A stretch of 39,066 nt of DNA, from positions 1 to 39,066 of the forward strand of contig NZ_JAHGUP010000028.1 of assembly GCF_001989995.2 (NCBI RefSeq), in the 5' to 3' direction. Position numbers and translations under genes: made by a program. Every line of letters begins with the position of its first letter. The first letter of the stretch is position 1. Below, piece after piece: positions 7,993 through 16,748 of the stretch. The DNA is from Vibrio anguillarum. GTDB taxonomy: Bacteria; Pseudomonadota; Gammaproteobacteria; Enterobacterales; Vibrionaceae. Below the pieces are notes generated by a model that saw nothing but the letters and a program-made list of their open reading frames with translations, had not been told where the DNA came from and did no database searches.

Positions 7993-9039
7993 ATGATGAA
8001 AATCCATCCTTTGGCTTTAATGCTATTTCTGCTAGGCATTTCAGCGCACATTCGAAGCTCAGAGCTCAATATTTATTTGTGGGAAGACACTATGTCACCG
8101 CAAATCGTTGATCAATGGCGGCAAAGCAGCGGCATCGATATTAATCTATATCATTTTGATAATGACGATGAACGCAGTCTATTGATGGTCAAAAGTGTCC
8201 AGCTGCCTTTTGATATTGTAGTGTTAGATAACGTATCCGCTCTTATCTACTCTCAGCTCAACACCTTTGAAGATCTGAGTACTCTGCCCAATAGAAAGCA
8301 TAATGATACGAAATGGAATCAAGCTTGCGGTAGCCACGCCGTTCCCTACTTTTGGGGAACCGTAGGCATCGTCTACAAAAAAAGTAAATTTCCAGCCAAA
8401 CCCAAAAACTGGGCTGATCTCATCGACATGCCACCAGCACTCCAAGGCCATGTGGGGATGCTTCACGATACCGTTGAAACCCTGTTGCCAGCATTGTATG
8501 CCCAACAACAATCGCCAATTACAAATAACGATAATGCACTGAAACAGGCTTATCAAAAGATGCTATCCGTGAATCACAACATCTTAACCTATGAATATAT
8601 ATTGAGTTACGTCCGAAGCCATCCTGACAGTGATAGCTTAGATATGGCACTCGCATACAGCGGTGACCAATTTTCATTGAATAAGTATTTTGGCAGCAAT
8701 GATTGGGATTTTGTCACCCCGCAAGGCCGACCCTATATTTGGGTGGATTGTTTAGCCATCAACAGCAATTCAAAAAATAAAGAGCATGCAAAAGAGTTTA
8801 TAAACCACTTATTGAGCCCAGAAGTTGCCGCAATAAATGCAAAAGATATTAAAGCTGCGACACCAAACTTAAGTGCCCTAAATTTAATGACAGATAATTA
8901 CCGAAATGATGCATCATTATTTCCAAACCCAGCTTTGTTAGAACAAGGCATTATTGATAGCGAATTGCTCCCTGCCGATATTAGTTTGAGAGCAAAAATC
9001 ATTAACAGTATTTTGGAACAACATGAAGCTCAACAATAG
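7993..9039 (+). CDS. nspS: Norspermidine-binding periplasmic sensor NspS
   Basis: PotD/PotF-like solute-binding protein, 348 residues, with an N-terminal hydrophobic signal sequence (about 1-22, KIHPLALMLFLLGISAH) and polyamine-binder features (LNIYLWEDTMSPQIVDQW, FDIVVLDN, PYFWGTVGIVYKKS, AYSGDQF, PYIWVDCLAIN). No ABC transporter genes follow. Instead the next gene is a membrane GGDEF-EAL protein, overlapping by 17 bases. This pair, in this place after pheA, is the V. cholerae NspS-MbaA system, in which NspS with norspermidine or spermidine alters MbaA activity and so biofilm formation. Polyamine specificity here is inferred from that homology. Two adjacent ATGs start the frame and no good Shine-Dalgarno sequence is near either. 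Confidence 0.9.
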   Translation: MMKIHPLALMLFLLGISAHIRSSELNIYLWEDTMSPQIVDQWRQSSGIDINLYHFDNDDERSLLMVKSVQLPFDIVVLDNVSALIYSQLNTFEDLSTLPNRKHNDTKWNQACGSHAVPYFWGTVGIVYKKSKFPAKPKNWADLIDMPPALQGHVGMLHDTVETLLPALYAQQQSPITNNDNALKQAYQKMLSVNHNILTYEYILSYVRSHPDSDSLDMALAYSGDQFSLNKYFGSNDWDFVTPQGRPYIWVDCLAINSNSKNKEHAKEFINHLLSPEVAAINAKDIKAATPNLSALNLMTDNYRNDASLFPNPALLEQGIIDSELLPADISLRAKIINSILEQHEAQQ

Positions 9040-11377
9040 AATTCTGTTGCTGATAACACCGGTTATTCTTCTCAGTGCAGTGGCATCTAGTTACATTATC
9101 TACTCCAATCAAAAAGATGCTTTGCTGAAAAGAGAAGAAAGCTATCTTCAACTGAGTATGGAAAAACTCGCGGGTCACTTTCGTCAAACCCAATACCTGG
9201 TGAATAGCTACGCTTACACCCTAACGAAAAGCGATATCATTCGTCATTACGTTGCACATGAGCGCAACCCTTATCGAGAGTTAGAACTGGTTGATAACTT
9301 TCAGCAAACATTGGACATTCTCCAATCACAAGAGAATAATTTCATTGCGTTATCGATTTTGGATGGCAGCAAAAATGTTCTTTATTATGCCGAAAATAGT
9401 GGTGATCCCTTCGCCAAAATCGATACAAAAATTCTCAACCACATACAAGACACTTTCGATAGCACACAGAAAACCTCTTATGTTGACTATACGACAAATT
9501 CCAGCGGTGAAGGTATTCTAGTTCGGTATGATGTTTTAGATACTCAAACACTTACGACACCGCTTAGCTATAACCGCGATAAAATTTTCTTTGTTGTTGT
9601 TTTCGTCGTACTCGAACCCTTTAATCGACTGATGAAGAAAATAGAATTTGATAACCGAAGTACCATTTTTTTCACTGACGCAGCGGATATTAAAAAGGTA
9701 GGATTAACACAAACTGTTGAATTAAAATCAGATCTTTATGCCACGCTTGATCCTGCACAGTATCTAATTAACGACAAACTTTATGCCATTAAAAAACGGT
9801 TAGCGTTGTCGTTTGGAATATCGACTCTAGTGACTGTGTTGCTGCTTTTGTATTTATTATACCGATATGTAATCAAGCCCATATCCCAATTAGATCAACA
9901 ATTGAAAGAAGTAGAGAATAAGCAGCGTGACAATATCGAAACTCTCAAGAGTAACGATGAAATTGGCCGGCTATCCTCTCGTTTTTACGATATGTATCAG
10001 GAGCTTGATACCACATATAAGAAAACAAAAGCACTTGCAGAATACGACCACTTAACAAAACTTGCCAATCGCCACCACTTTCAACAATCAGTAGAAAGAG
10101 TGCTAGCAAACGCAAGACACACAGATAACATCTGGGTTTTGTATATTGATTTAGATAATTTCAAATACGTCAATGATAAATATGGACATCAGGTCGGTGA
10201 TGCATTATTAGTCAACTTTGCACAGCATATTGGCTCATTGCGCAACTTTTTCTTTGAAAAGTATCAAGTAAAAAGCCTAGCAGCGCGACTATCAGGGGAT
10301 GAGTTTTCAATTTTTATTTCTACACCTGATAGTAGTTTTATACAAGCGGCAAGCGAATTTGCCACTCAGCTACTGATCCCATTACAAAACCAGCATAACT
10401 CACCACTCGGAAATTTCCCTATCACAGCAAGTATTGGTATCGCTACCTACCCAACCGATGGCTATACCTTAGAAAAATTATTATCTAATGCTGATACGGC
10501 CATGTATCAAGCAAAAAATGCTGGGAAGAACCAAATAGCTTACTACTCGCCAGAGCTCAATAAGGGTGTTCTGCGCAGAGCCAATATTGAGCAAGCATTA
10601 CGCCGAGGTGATTTTGATCAGGAATTTAGCTTGGTCTACCAACCTTATTTAAATCGTGCTGGCAATACAGTCTCAGGATTTGAAGTTTTACTTCGTTGGG
10701 AATCCAAGCTGCTCGGTACGATTTCACCAAAAGAATTTATTCCGATAGCTGAACAAACTGGGTTATTTGGCAACATTGATCGCTGGGTCGTCCGTTCAGC
10801 TTTCGAGGAGTTCCATGCACTGCAAGCAATGTTTGAACACCCTGTTCAGTTATCGATTAACCTTTCATCAGCAGAATTAAACTCTTTACAGTTAGCTCAT
10901 TACATTCATAAACATGCGCAGGAGAATGCAGTTCCTCCCCATTTGATTGATTTTGAAATTACAGAAACTTTTTCTGCCAATTCAAAAGGTTTTCCACTGC
11001 TTCACGAACTATCGCATTTAGGCTACGGATTGGCGATTGATGATTTCGGTTCTGGTTACACCTCCATTACTCAATTGGTGCAATATCCAGTACAAAAAAT
11101 CAAGTTCGATCGGCTTTTTTTAGATACACTCATCACCACTGACAATCACAAGATCATTAAGCCTTTGATCGAACTTTGCCACTCTCAATCAATGCAAGTC
11201 ACAGCTGAAGGTATTGAAAGTAAAGAGATGCATAATTGGCTTGCTGATTACCAATGTGATTTCATGCAAGGCTATTATTTTGCCAAACCAATGCCATTAA
11301 ATGCGTTGGTTTCATGGTATCAACAACAAAAAGAGTTAAACGCTGTTTATGAAAAATGTGATCATTGCCTCTCTTAA
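9023..11377 (+). CDS. mbaA: Polyamine-responsive diguanylate cyclase/phosphodiesterase MbaA
   Basis: Inner-membrane c-di-GMP enzyme controlled by NspS, 784 residues. TM1 about 7-27; periplasmic domain about 28-257; TM2 about 258-283 (LALSFGISTLVTVLLLLYLL); HAMP about 284-335; GGDEF domain about 340-510 with active-site motif SGDEF at 424-428; EAL domain about 535-775 with the degenerate motif EVL at 554-556 and an intact DDFG near 673. The V. cholerae protein acts as cyclase or phosphodiesterase depending on polyamine-loaded NspS. Start overlaps nspS by 17 bases and the end overlaps yjjX by 29, so all three genes are one translationally linked operon. Confidence 0.93.
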   Translation: MKLNNRILLLITPVILLSAVASSYIIYSNQKDALLKREESYLQLSMEKLAGHFRQTQYLVNSYAYTLTKSDIIRHYVAHERNPYRELELVDNFQQTLDILQSQENNFIALSILDGSKNVLYYAENSGDPFAKIDTKILNHIQDTFDSTQKTSYVDYTTNSSGEGILVRYDVLDTQTLTTPLSYNRDKIFFVVVFVVLEPFNRLMKKIEFDNRSTIFFTDAADIKKVGLTQTVELKSDLYATLDPAQYLINDKLYAIKKRLALSFGISTLVTVLLLLYLLYRYVIKPISQLDQQLKEVENKQRDNIETLKSNDEIGRLSSRFYDMYQELDTTYKKTKALAEYDHLTKLANRHHFQQSVERVLANARHTDNIWVLYIDLDNFKYVNDKYGHQVGDALLVNFAQHIGSLRNFFFEKYQVKSLAARLSGDEFSIFISTPDSSFIQAASEFATQLLIPLQNQHNSPLGNFPITASIGIATYPTDGYTLEKLLSNADTAMYQAKNAGKNQIAYYSPELNKGVLRRANIEQALRRGDFDQEFSLVYQPYLNRAGNTVSGFEVLLRWESKLLGTISPKEFIPIAEQTGLFGNIDRWVVRSAFEEFHALQAMFEHPVQLSINLSSAELNSLQLAHYIHKHAQENAVPPHLIDFEITETFSANSKGFPLLHELSHLGYGLAIDDFGSGYTSITQLVQYPVQKIKFDRLFLDTLITTDNHKIIKPLIELCHSQSMQVTAEGIESKEMHNWLADYQCDFMQGYYFAKPMPLNALVSWYQQQKELNAVYEKCDHCLS

Positions 11378-11876
11378 CCCAGCAAAAATCAATGCAGTCA
11401 AAAGTGCATTTGAAAGTACCTTTCCACAGGATACTTTCTCATTTAAAGGGGCAAGTGTGCCCAGTGGTGTCGCGGATCAACCGATGACAGATGAAGAAAC
11501 CCACCAAGGCGCACTTAACCGAGTACGAAATGCGAAAGAACAAGATCCCACGGCAGATTATTACGTCGGGTTAGAAGCGGGCATTGAGAATACCGTGACT
11601 TTTGCGTGGATGGTGATTGAATCCGCCACTCATAGAGGAGAATCGCGTTCAGCCAGCTTAATGCTACCACCTCAAGTATTAGAGCTATTAAGTCACGAAA
11701 ATGAGCTAGGCGATGTGATGGATAAACTGTTTGACTGCCAAAATATCAAACAGAAAGGCGGTGCGATCAGCCTACTCACTCATAACCAGCTCACTCGCAG
11801 CTCGGTCTATCATCAAGCACTGATCCTTGCTCTGATCCCTTTTATCAACACAGAGCATTTCCCTGCTAATTTATAA
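11349..11876 (+). CDS. yjjX: Inosine/xanthosine triphosphatase YjjX (non-canonical purine NTPase)
   Basis: House-cleaning phosphatase that hydrolyses ITP/XTP, 175 residues, typical for the YjjX/PRRC1 family. It begins with the substrate-loop segment IIASLNPAKINAVKSAF and has the conserved PMTDEETHQGALNRV and DYYVGLEAGIE motifs. Its start lies inside the 3' end of mbaA (29-base overlap), so its translation probably depends on mbaA. In E. coli yjjX neighbours trpR, as here. Co-expression with a polyamine/c-di-GMP pathway has no obvious mechanistic reason. Converges with trpR. Confidence 0.92.
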   Translation: MKNVIIASLNPAKINAVKSAFESTFPQDTFSFKGASVPSGVADQPMTDEETHQGALNRVRNAKEQDPTADYYVGLEAGIENTVTFAWMVIESATHRGESRSASLMLPPQVLELLSHENELGDVMDKLFDCQNIKQKGGAISLLTHNQLTRSSVYHQALILALIPFINTEHFPANL

Positions 11877-11900
11877 AAAGTTAGCGAACTCAAGGGGTCA

Positions 11901-12200
11901 CTAAGACACCTTGAGTAGCAGAGCGGCTAATTGCGACTTTTCTTGTTCTGATTTACTTTTGAGCTCATTTGAGCCACGCGTAATGGTCGCAATTCCTACT
12001 CCGAGCAATTGGCTAATCTGCCGCTGTGATAACTCCCCTTTAAGTAGCTCACATAAGATGTTCGCACGCGCCACGAGCGCATCTCGCTCATCTGGGGTCA
12101 TCATCATGGTGAGTAGCATTGCGTGCTGCTCTTGCTCTGTGGCTGATTTAACCAATTCCATTAGCTGCTGCCAATCAGTGTACTCAGGTTGGTGTGGCAT
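11901..12200 (-). CDS. trpR: Trp operon repressor TrpR
   Basis: Tryptophan-activated dimeric repressor, 99 residues (E. coli 108; the N-terminus is shorter). The core MMMTPDERDALVARANI and the helix-turn-helix LSQRQISQLLGVGIATITRGSNELK match TrpR closely, including the signature GxGIATITRGSN. It lies downstream of slt on the same strand and converges with yjjX, the same neighbourhood as E. coli. No clear Shine-Dalgarno sequence precedes the ATG. A candidate trp operator sits 4 bases upstream. Confidence 0.95.
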   Translation of the reverse strand: MPHQPEYTDWQQLMELVKSATEQEQHAMLLTMMMTPDERDALVARANILCELLKGELSQRQISQLLGVGIATITRGSNELKSKSEQEKSQLAALLLKVS

Positions 12201-12204
12201 GAAT

Positions 12205-12222
12205 GTACTCGCAAAGTGATAC
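12205..12222 (-). promoter_or_regulatory. candidate trp operator at trpR
   Basis: On the plus strand, GTACTC, six bases, then TGATAC: the same 18-bp span as the E. coli trpR operator core (GTACTC...GAGTAC), with one mismatch in the second arm. This suggests TrpR autoregulation. It is only 4 bases from the start codon, so the transcript would be nearly leaderless or the site acts as a roadblock. Confidence 0.4.
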
Positions 12223-12258
12223 GTTCCGCTATTGTAGAACTTTCACTTCGTATTGGAA

Positions 12259-14208
12259 TTAATATTTTGTATTGAGCTCATCTTGGTTGAGAAATTCACC
12301 TTCAATGCCCATCAAATCTCGATAGTAAGTCTCAAACATCAAAATATTTTGCACATACCCGCGGGTTTCCCGAAAAGGGATCGCTTCAATAAAAGCGTAA
12401 GCATCTAACTTGCCTTGTGTTTTCTCTCGCCATTGATTGACGCGATTTGGCCCAGCGTTATAGGCAGCAAATGCAAAAATTCGATTGTCGCCGTATTGCT
12501 CTAATAATCCATTTAAGTAATGGCTGCCTATTTCGATATTTTTGCCCACCTCATATAGCTCTTGCTCATCGTTATAGGTCAGCTGATATTTTTTAGCCGT
12601 ATACTTAGCCGTGCTCGGCATAATCTGCATGATACCACGAGCGCCAACGGGCGATTGAGCCTCAACATCCATTCCACTTTCTTGACGAGCAAGTGACATC
12701 AGCATAATTGGGTCGATGTCGTGTTTCTGGCCATAGAAGTTAAACCACCATTGATGGGCTAATGGAAAACGCAATTGCATGTTGTCCCACATCCGCGCCG
12801 AAATAGAGGCTGTCACAGTTAAACTATACCAACGTTGGGAGTCGGCGTAGGCCGCTAGCATCTCTTTTTCTTTTGTATCTGCACGATCGAGTAACCATTT
12901 CCATTCACTTTTTGCAGCAGCGATTTTATCTCGTTCAATCAGCTCTTGGATCCGTACTAAGGCTTTTTTATACGGCGTCAATAAATTAGGATTAAGCTTA
13001 ATCGATGTACTGGGATAATTTACTGACTGTTTCACCATATTAGCGGCCGCGACACTGTAGAAATTACGTTGCCCAATCATCGCATTTAAACGTTGTAATC
13101 CTTTGGCTTCATCACCCAACGCAATATCAGCGCGCCCAAGCCAATATTGCCAACGTAAGCTGGCTTTTTCATCAGCGGGGAGCTGCTCTGTCCAGAATTT
13201 AACTTCATCCCAACGACCAACGGTCAGTGCCTTGCGGATCCTTTGCTCGAGCAAAAGACTGTTTGAGCTTTGCGCTATCACACTATCTCGCCAGTTTGCG
13301 AGTGCTTGCTCCTCGGTATCAAGCAATATTCTGGCTATATATTCTGCAATAGGACGTTGATAAGCATCCGCCAGTATTTTCTGATCGAGAAGAGTTTGAT
13401 ACACACTTTGCGCAAGCTTTGCATCTTGGCGTGCTAGCTTTTCTAACGTAAATTGAATCGACTGCTGATTAAAATCACCATTGGAGTGTTGCTGGGCAAA
13501 AGTCAGCACATTTTCTGGCGAGCGGTAGAGATCCATCATCGCTTGCGCTGTCGCCTGTGATTTTGGCTTAACTAATTTTTTCTGTAAGTATTTCATTAGC
13601 GTTAAATTACGCCCATCAAACGCCAATAACATTCGTTTAAGCAACCAATCATCGGTTAACCCGCCTTGCTCACTCCATGCGGTGAAGAGTGGATCACAGG
13701 CGTCAGAAATGCTACTGCCACTGAGCCATAATTTTTGTGCGCCTTTGAACGCAATATCTCGCTGGCCTGTTTGGTAATGCGCATTGTAGTAATGACAGCG
13801 ATAAGGCTCATCATTCGGCTCCGCTTTTTGAAAATCAAGCAAGGTGGCCCATTTCCCTTTCGCCGCCAACGCATCTAAATACGGTGCTCGAATGCGGTTT
13901 GAAAACGGGAAATCTTGATGTGTATCGATAAAAACCTGAACCGCTAATGGCGGTTTATTACCAATATCGACCAGCAGAGTTCGATAATCCAGATAAGGCG
14001 TCAATGGATAGTTTTTGATCTTATTTCTAATTTTTTTAGCTTCATCAACTTCATCTTCATCAAGCCACCTCTGAGCTTGATCGTACAGCTCTCGTTGACT
14101 ATCCAAATCCTCTATTGCGCCTGAAAACGCGGTGCCGCACACCAAGGAGCTCAACGCTAATATTGATGATAACAATCGCTGCGGTCTTATAAAATGCATG
14201 AGCGCCAT
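12259..14208 (-). CDS. slt: Soluble lytic murein transglycosylase Slt
   Basis: Periplasmic exo-lytic transglycosylase releasing 1,6-anhydromuropeptides from peptidoglycan, 649 residues. Signal peptide about 1-30; long alpha-superhelical (U/L) region; C-terminal SLT domain with catalytic Glu510 in ARQESGMD, then SPVGARGIMQIMPSTA and AYNAGPNRVNQW. I start at the ATG preceded at 9 bases by AGGA (MALMHFIRPQ); a TTG eight codons earlier is less likely. Divergent from ettA and followed by trpR, as in E. coli. Its anhydro-sugar products feed the NagZ and AnmK/MurQ steps encoded farther right. Confidence 0.95.
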   Translation of the reverse strand: MALMHFIRPQRLLSSILALSSLVCGTAFSGAIEDLDSQRELYDQAQRWLDEDEVDEAKKIRNKIKNYPLTPYLDYRTLLVDIGNKPPLAVQVFIDTHQDFPFSNRIRAPYLDALAAKGKWATLLDFQKAEPNDEPYRCHYYNAHYQTGQRDIAFKGAQKLWLSGSSISDACDPLFTAWSEQGGLTDDWLLKRMLLAFDGRNLTLMKYLQKKLVKPKSQATAQAMMDLYRSPENVLTFAQQHSNGDFNQQSIQFTLEKLARQDAKLAQSVYQTLLDQKILADAYQRPIAEYIARILLDTEEQALANWRDSVIAQSSNSLLLEQRIRKALTVGRWDEVKFWTEQLPADEKASLRWQYWLGRADIALGDEAKGLQRLNAMIGQRNFYSVAAANMVKQSVNYPSTSIKLNPNLLTPYKKALVRIQELIERDKIAAAKSEWKWLLDRADTKEKEMLAAYADSQRWYSLTVTASISARMWDNMQLRFPLAHQWWFNFYGQKHDIDPIMLMSLARQESGMDVEAQSPVGARGIMQIMPSTAKYTAKKYQLTYNDEQELYEVGKNIEIGSHYLNGLLEQYGDNRIFAFAAYNAGPNRVNQWREKTQGKLDAYAFIEAIPFRETRGYVQNILMFETYYRDLMGIEGEFLNQDELNTKY

Positions 14209-14324
14209 GTGCTCTCGTCCTATCCAAAGCAAGGGAATTTCCGTTTCATTACGCTGATTCTAGATAAAAAAGTAAAGGCCATAGATGTAAATAATATTAA
14301 ATTCATAAAAGTGCGACATATGAA

Positions 14325-14450
14325 CTTAGTAACTTAATGTTTCGTTACTTTTTTATCGATGAAAAACACCATCTAAGCTCTAAAAATTAGGTACCTAGTA
14401 ACAAATGCGATCGCTTTGGTATAAAATGACCACTTTCTTCTGTTACTAAG
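14325..14450 (+). promoter_or_regulatory. ettA upstream region with repeated GTTACT/AGTAAC motifs
   Basis: Four copies of AGTAAC or its complement GTTACT lie at 14328, 14344, 14397 and 14442; the outer pair extends to a 9-bp inverted repeat (CTTAGTAAC and GTTACTAAG). A TATAAAAT -10 element at 14420-14427 is the likely ettA promoter, with a poor -35. The first motif pair has a T run after it and could form a weak terminator-like hairpin. Confidence 0.4.
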
Positions 14451-14467
14451 ATTAGGAACAATCGGCA

Positions 14468-16135
14468 ATGGCTGAATACGTATATACCATGTCGCGGGTG
14501 AGTAAAATTGTCCCGCCTAAGCGTCAAATTCTCAAAGACATCTCTCTGAGCTTTTTCCCTGGAGCTAAAATCGGTGTTTTAGGTCTCAATGGTTCAGGTA
14601 AATCCACCCTGTTACGTATCATGGCTGGCATCGATACTGATATTGATGGGGAAGCACGCCCGCAAGCAGGATTGAAAGTCGGCTACTTGCCTCAAGAACC
14701 AGTACTGGATGAATCAAAAACCGTGCATGAAGTGGTGGAAGAGGCCGTTTCTGATGTGGCTGGCGCACTAACTCGCCTCGATGCTGTTTATGCGGCATAT
14801 GCAGAACCCGACGCCGATTTTGATGCGTTAGCCAAAGAGCAAGGTGAGCTCGAGGCTCTGATTCAAGCTAAAGATGGCCATAATTTAGAGAACGCTTTAG
14901 AGCGTGCGGCCAATGCACTTCGTCTACCAGAATGGGATGCTAAAATCGCCGTTTTGTCTGGTGGTGAGCGCCGCCGTGTGGCGATCTGCCGTTTGCTACT
15001 TGAAAAACCAGACATGCTGCTGCTTGACGAACCAACCAACCACTTAGACGCGGAATCTGTTGCTTGGCTAGAGCACTTCCTTGTCGACTATTCAGGCACA
15101 GTCGTCGCCATCACCCACGACCGTTACTTCCTTGATAATGCTGCTGGTTGGATTTTAGAACTTGACCGCGGTGAAGGCATTCCTTGGCAAGGTAACTATA
15201 CCTCGTGGCTCGAACAGAAAGATGAACGCTTAAAACAAGAATCATCTCAAGAAAGTGCTCGTCAAAAAACGATTGAAAAAGAGCTGGAATGGGTTCGTAA
15301 AAACCCGAAAGGCCGCCAAGCAAAATCCAAAGCACGTATGGCACGCTTTGAAGAACTTAATAATACTGAACATCAAAAACGTAATGAAACCAACGAACTC
15401 TTCATACCGCCGGGCGAACGTTTAGGTGACAAAGTATTGGAAGTTCGTAACTTAACCAAATCGTTTGGTGATCGCGTACTGATTGATAATTTATCATTTA
15501 GCATGCCGAAAGGAGCGATTGTCGGCATCATCGGTGCTAACGGTGCGGGTAAATCAACACTGTTTAAAATGCTAAGTGGCGTAGAGCAACCAGATTCTGG
15601 TGAAATTGAATTGGGTGCAACCGTGAAATTAGCCTCGGTTGATCAGTTCCGTGACAGCATGAACGACAAAAATACCGTCTTCCAAGAGATCTCTGAAGGG
15701 GCGGATATTATCAAGATCAACAATTTTGAAATTCCTGCGCGTGCTTACTGCTCTCGCTTTAACTTCAAAGGCGTCGATCAACAAAAAGTGCTTGGTCAAC
15801 TATCGGGCGGTGAGCGCAACCGTGTTCACTTAGCCAAATTGCTTAAAGCTGGCGGTAACGTCCTATTACTCGACGAACCAACCAACGATCTGGATGTTGA
15901 AACGCTACGCGCATTGGAAGAGGCGCTGCTGGAATTCCCTGGTTGCGCCATGGTTATCTCGCACGACCGCTGGTTCCTAGACCGTATTGCGACCCACATT
16001 CTGGACTACCGTGATGAAGGTGAAGTGAAGTTCTATGAAGGCAACTACAGCGAATACACTGAGTGGTTAAAACAGACGTTGGGCGCTCAAGCGGCAGAAC
16101 CACACCGCATTAAATACAAGCGTATGACCAAATAA
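14468..16135 (+). CDS. ettA: Energy-dependent translational throttle EttA (ABC-F ATPase)
   Basis: ABC-F protein that binds the ribosomal E site and gates entry into elongation according to the ATP/ADP ratio. 555 residues, the E. coli length. Two ATPase modules: Walker A GLNGSGKST with signature LSGGERRRVAICR, then GANGAGKST with LSGGERNRVHLAK. Each is followed by a LLLDEPTN Walker B; between them lies the charged linker (LEWVRKNPKGRQAKSKARM) typical of the P-site tRNA interaction motif. Start chosen at MAEYVYTMSRVSK with AGGA upstream. Divergent from slt; strong terminator after the stop. Confidence 0.97.
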   Translation: MAEYVYTMSRVSKIVPPKRQILKDISLSFFPGAKIGVLGLNGSGKSTLLRIMAGIDTDIDGEARPQAGLKVGYLPQEPVLDESKTVHEVVEEAVSDVAGALTRLDAVYAAYAEPDADFDALAKEQGELEALIQAKDGHNLENALERAANALRLPEWDAKIAVLSGGERRRVAICRLLLEKPDMLLLDEPTNHLDAESVAWLEHFLVDYSGTVVAITHDRYFLDNAAGWILELDRGEGIPWQGNYTSWLEQKDERLKQESSQESARQKTIEKELEWVRKNPKGRQAKSKARMARFEELNNTEHQKRNETNELFIPPGERLGDKVLEVRNLTKSFGDRVLIDNLSFSMPKGAIVGIIGANGAGKSTLFKMLSGVEQPDSGEIELGATVKLASVDQFRDSMNDKNTVFQEISEGADIIKINNFEIPARAYCSRFNFKGVDQQKVLGQLSGGERNRVHLAKLLKAGGNVLLLDEPTNDLDVETLRALEEALLEFPGCAMVISHDRWFLDRIATHILDYRDEGEVKFYEGNYSEYTEWLKQTLGAQAAEPHRIKYKRMTK

Positions 16136-16154
16136 CTCTGTATTTGAAGTCTCT

Positions 16155-16179
16155 GGCCGCAATCTATTGCGGCCTTTTT
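16155..16179 (+). terminator. ettA rho-independent terminator
   Basis: GGCCGCAA, four-base loop, TTGCGGCC, then TTTTT, 20 bases after the ettA stop. Confidence 0.92.
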
Positions 16180-16325
16180 GTTACTTGTACATCACGCATC
16201 ACACAACAAGATGCAGGATTCGCGACACTGCCTTCAATTAGGTCTAAACTTAATGGATATAATTTTTCAATGATCGATACAGAGCCGAAGCTGGCACAGG
16301 TCAACGCTCAACAAGAGAGAGTACC

Positions 16326-16703
16326 ATGATTGAAAGACGTCGCTTTTCACGCATCATCTATCAGATGCCTGCCACCTTATTGCAAGGTAAACATACCGTC
16401 ACCACTACGATTCAAGATTTGTCGCTGCATGGGTTATTGCTCTCATGCCCTGACGCGGACAAATTAGTGCTCAATGAAATGGCACAAGTCCATTTCACAC
16501 TGCCAGACAGCGATGTCACTATTAATCTGGTCGCCAAGTTGATCCACATTCAAAACAACATTATTCGTGTCAGCATCAATCACATTGATATTGAAAGTAT
16601 TGGCCATTTGAAACGTTTAGTTGAATTGAACATGGGTGATGAAAGTTTGCTCCATCGCGAACTGGAATACTTGTCTGATTTAGGGAATGAACCGGAAGAA
16701 TGA
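16326..16703 (+). CDS. plzA: PilZ-domain c-di-GMP-binding protein
   Basis: A 125-residue single-domain PilZ protein. Both ligand motifs are present: RxxxR at Arg5-Arg9 (ERRRFSR) and DxSxxG in QDLSLHGLLL, so c-di-GMP binding is plausible. The position after ettA and before tyrA matches V. cholerae VC0697, named PlzA as I recall; the symbol is given on synteny. Purine-rich AGAGAGAG precedes the ATG. It lies beyond the ettA terminator and probably has its own promoter in the 145-bp gap. It converges with tyrA. Confidence 0.85.
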   Translation: MIERRRFSRIIYQMPATLLQGKHTVTTTIQDLSLHGLLLSCPDADKLVLNEMAQVHFTLPDSDVTINLVAKLIHIQNNIIRVSINHIDIESIGHLKRLVELNMGDESLLHRELEYLSDLGNEPEE

Positions 16704-16748
16704 GCGGCGGCCGTATTCACAACAACCGCACTCGCCGTTCAGACAGCC

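Noticed and set aside
11889..11918. Hairpin ACTCAAGG/CCTTGAGT at the trpR stop as terminator
   Set aside because: It includes the trpR stop codon, has a 13-base loop and no adjacent T run; too weak to call.
16144..16329. 61-codon ORF after ettA
   Set aside because: It begins inside the ettA terminator region, has no ribosome site and overlaps the start of the PilZ gene.
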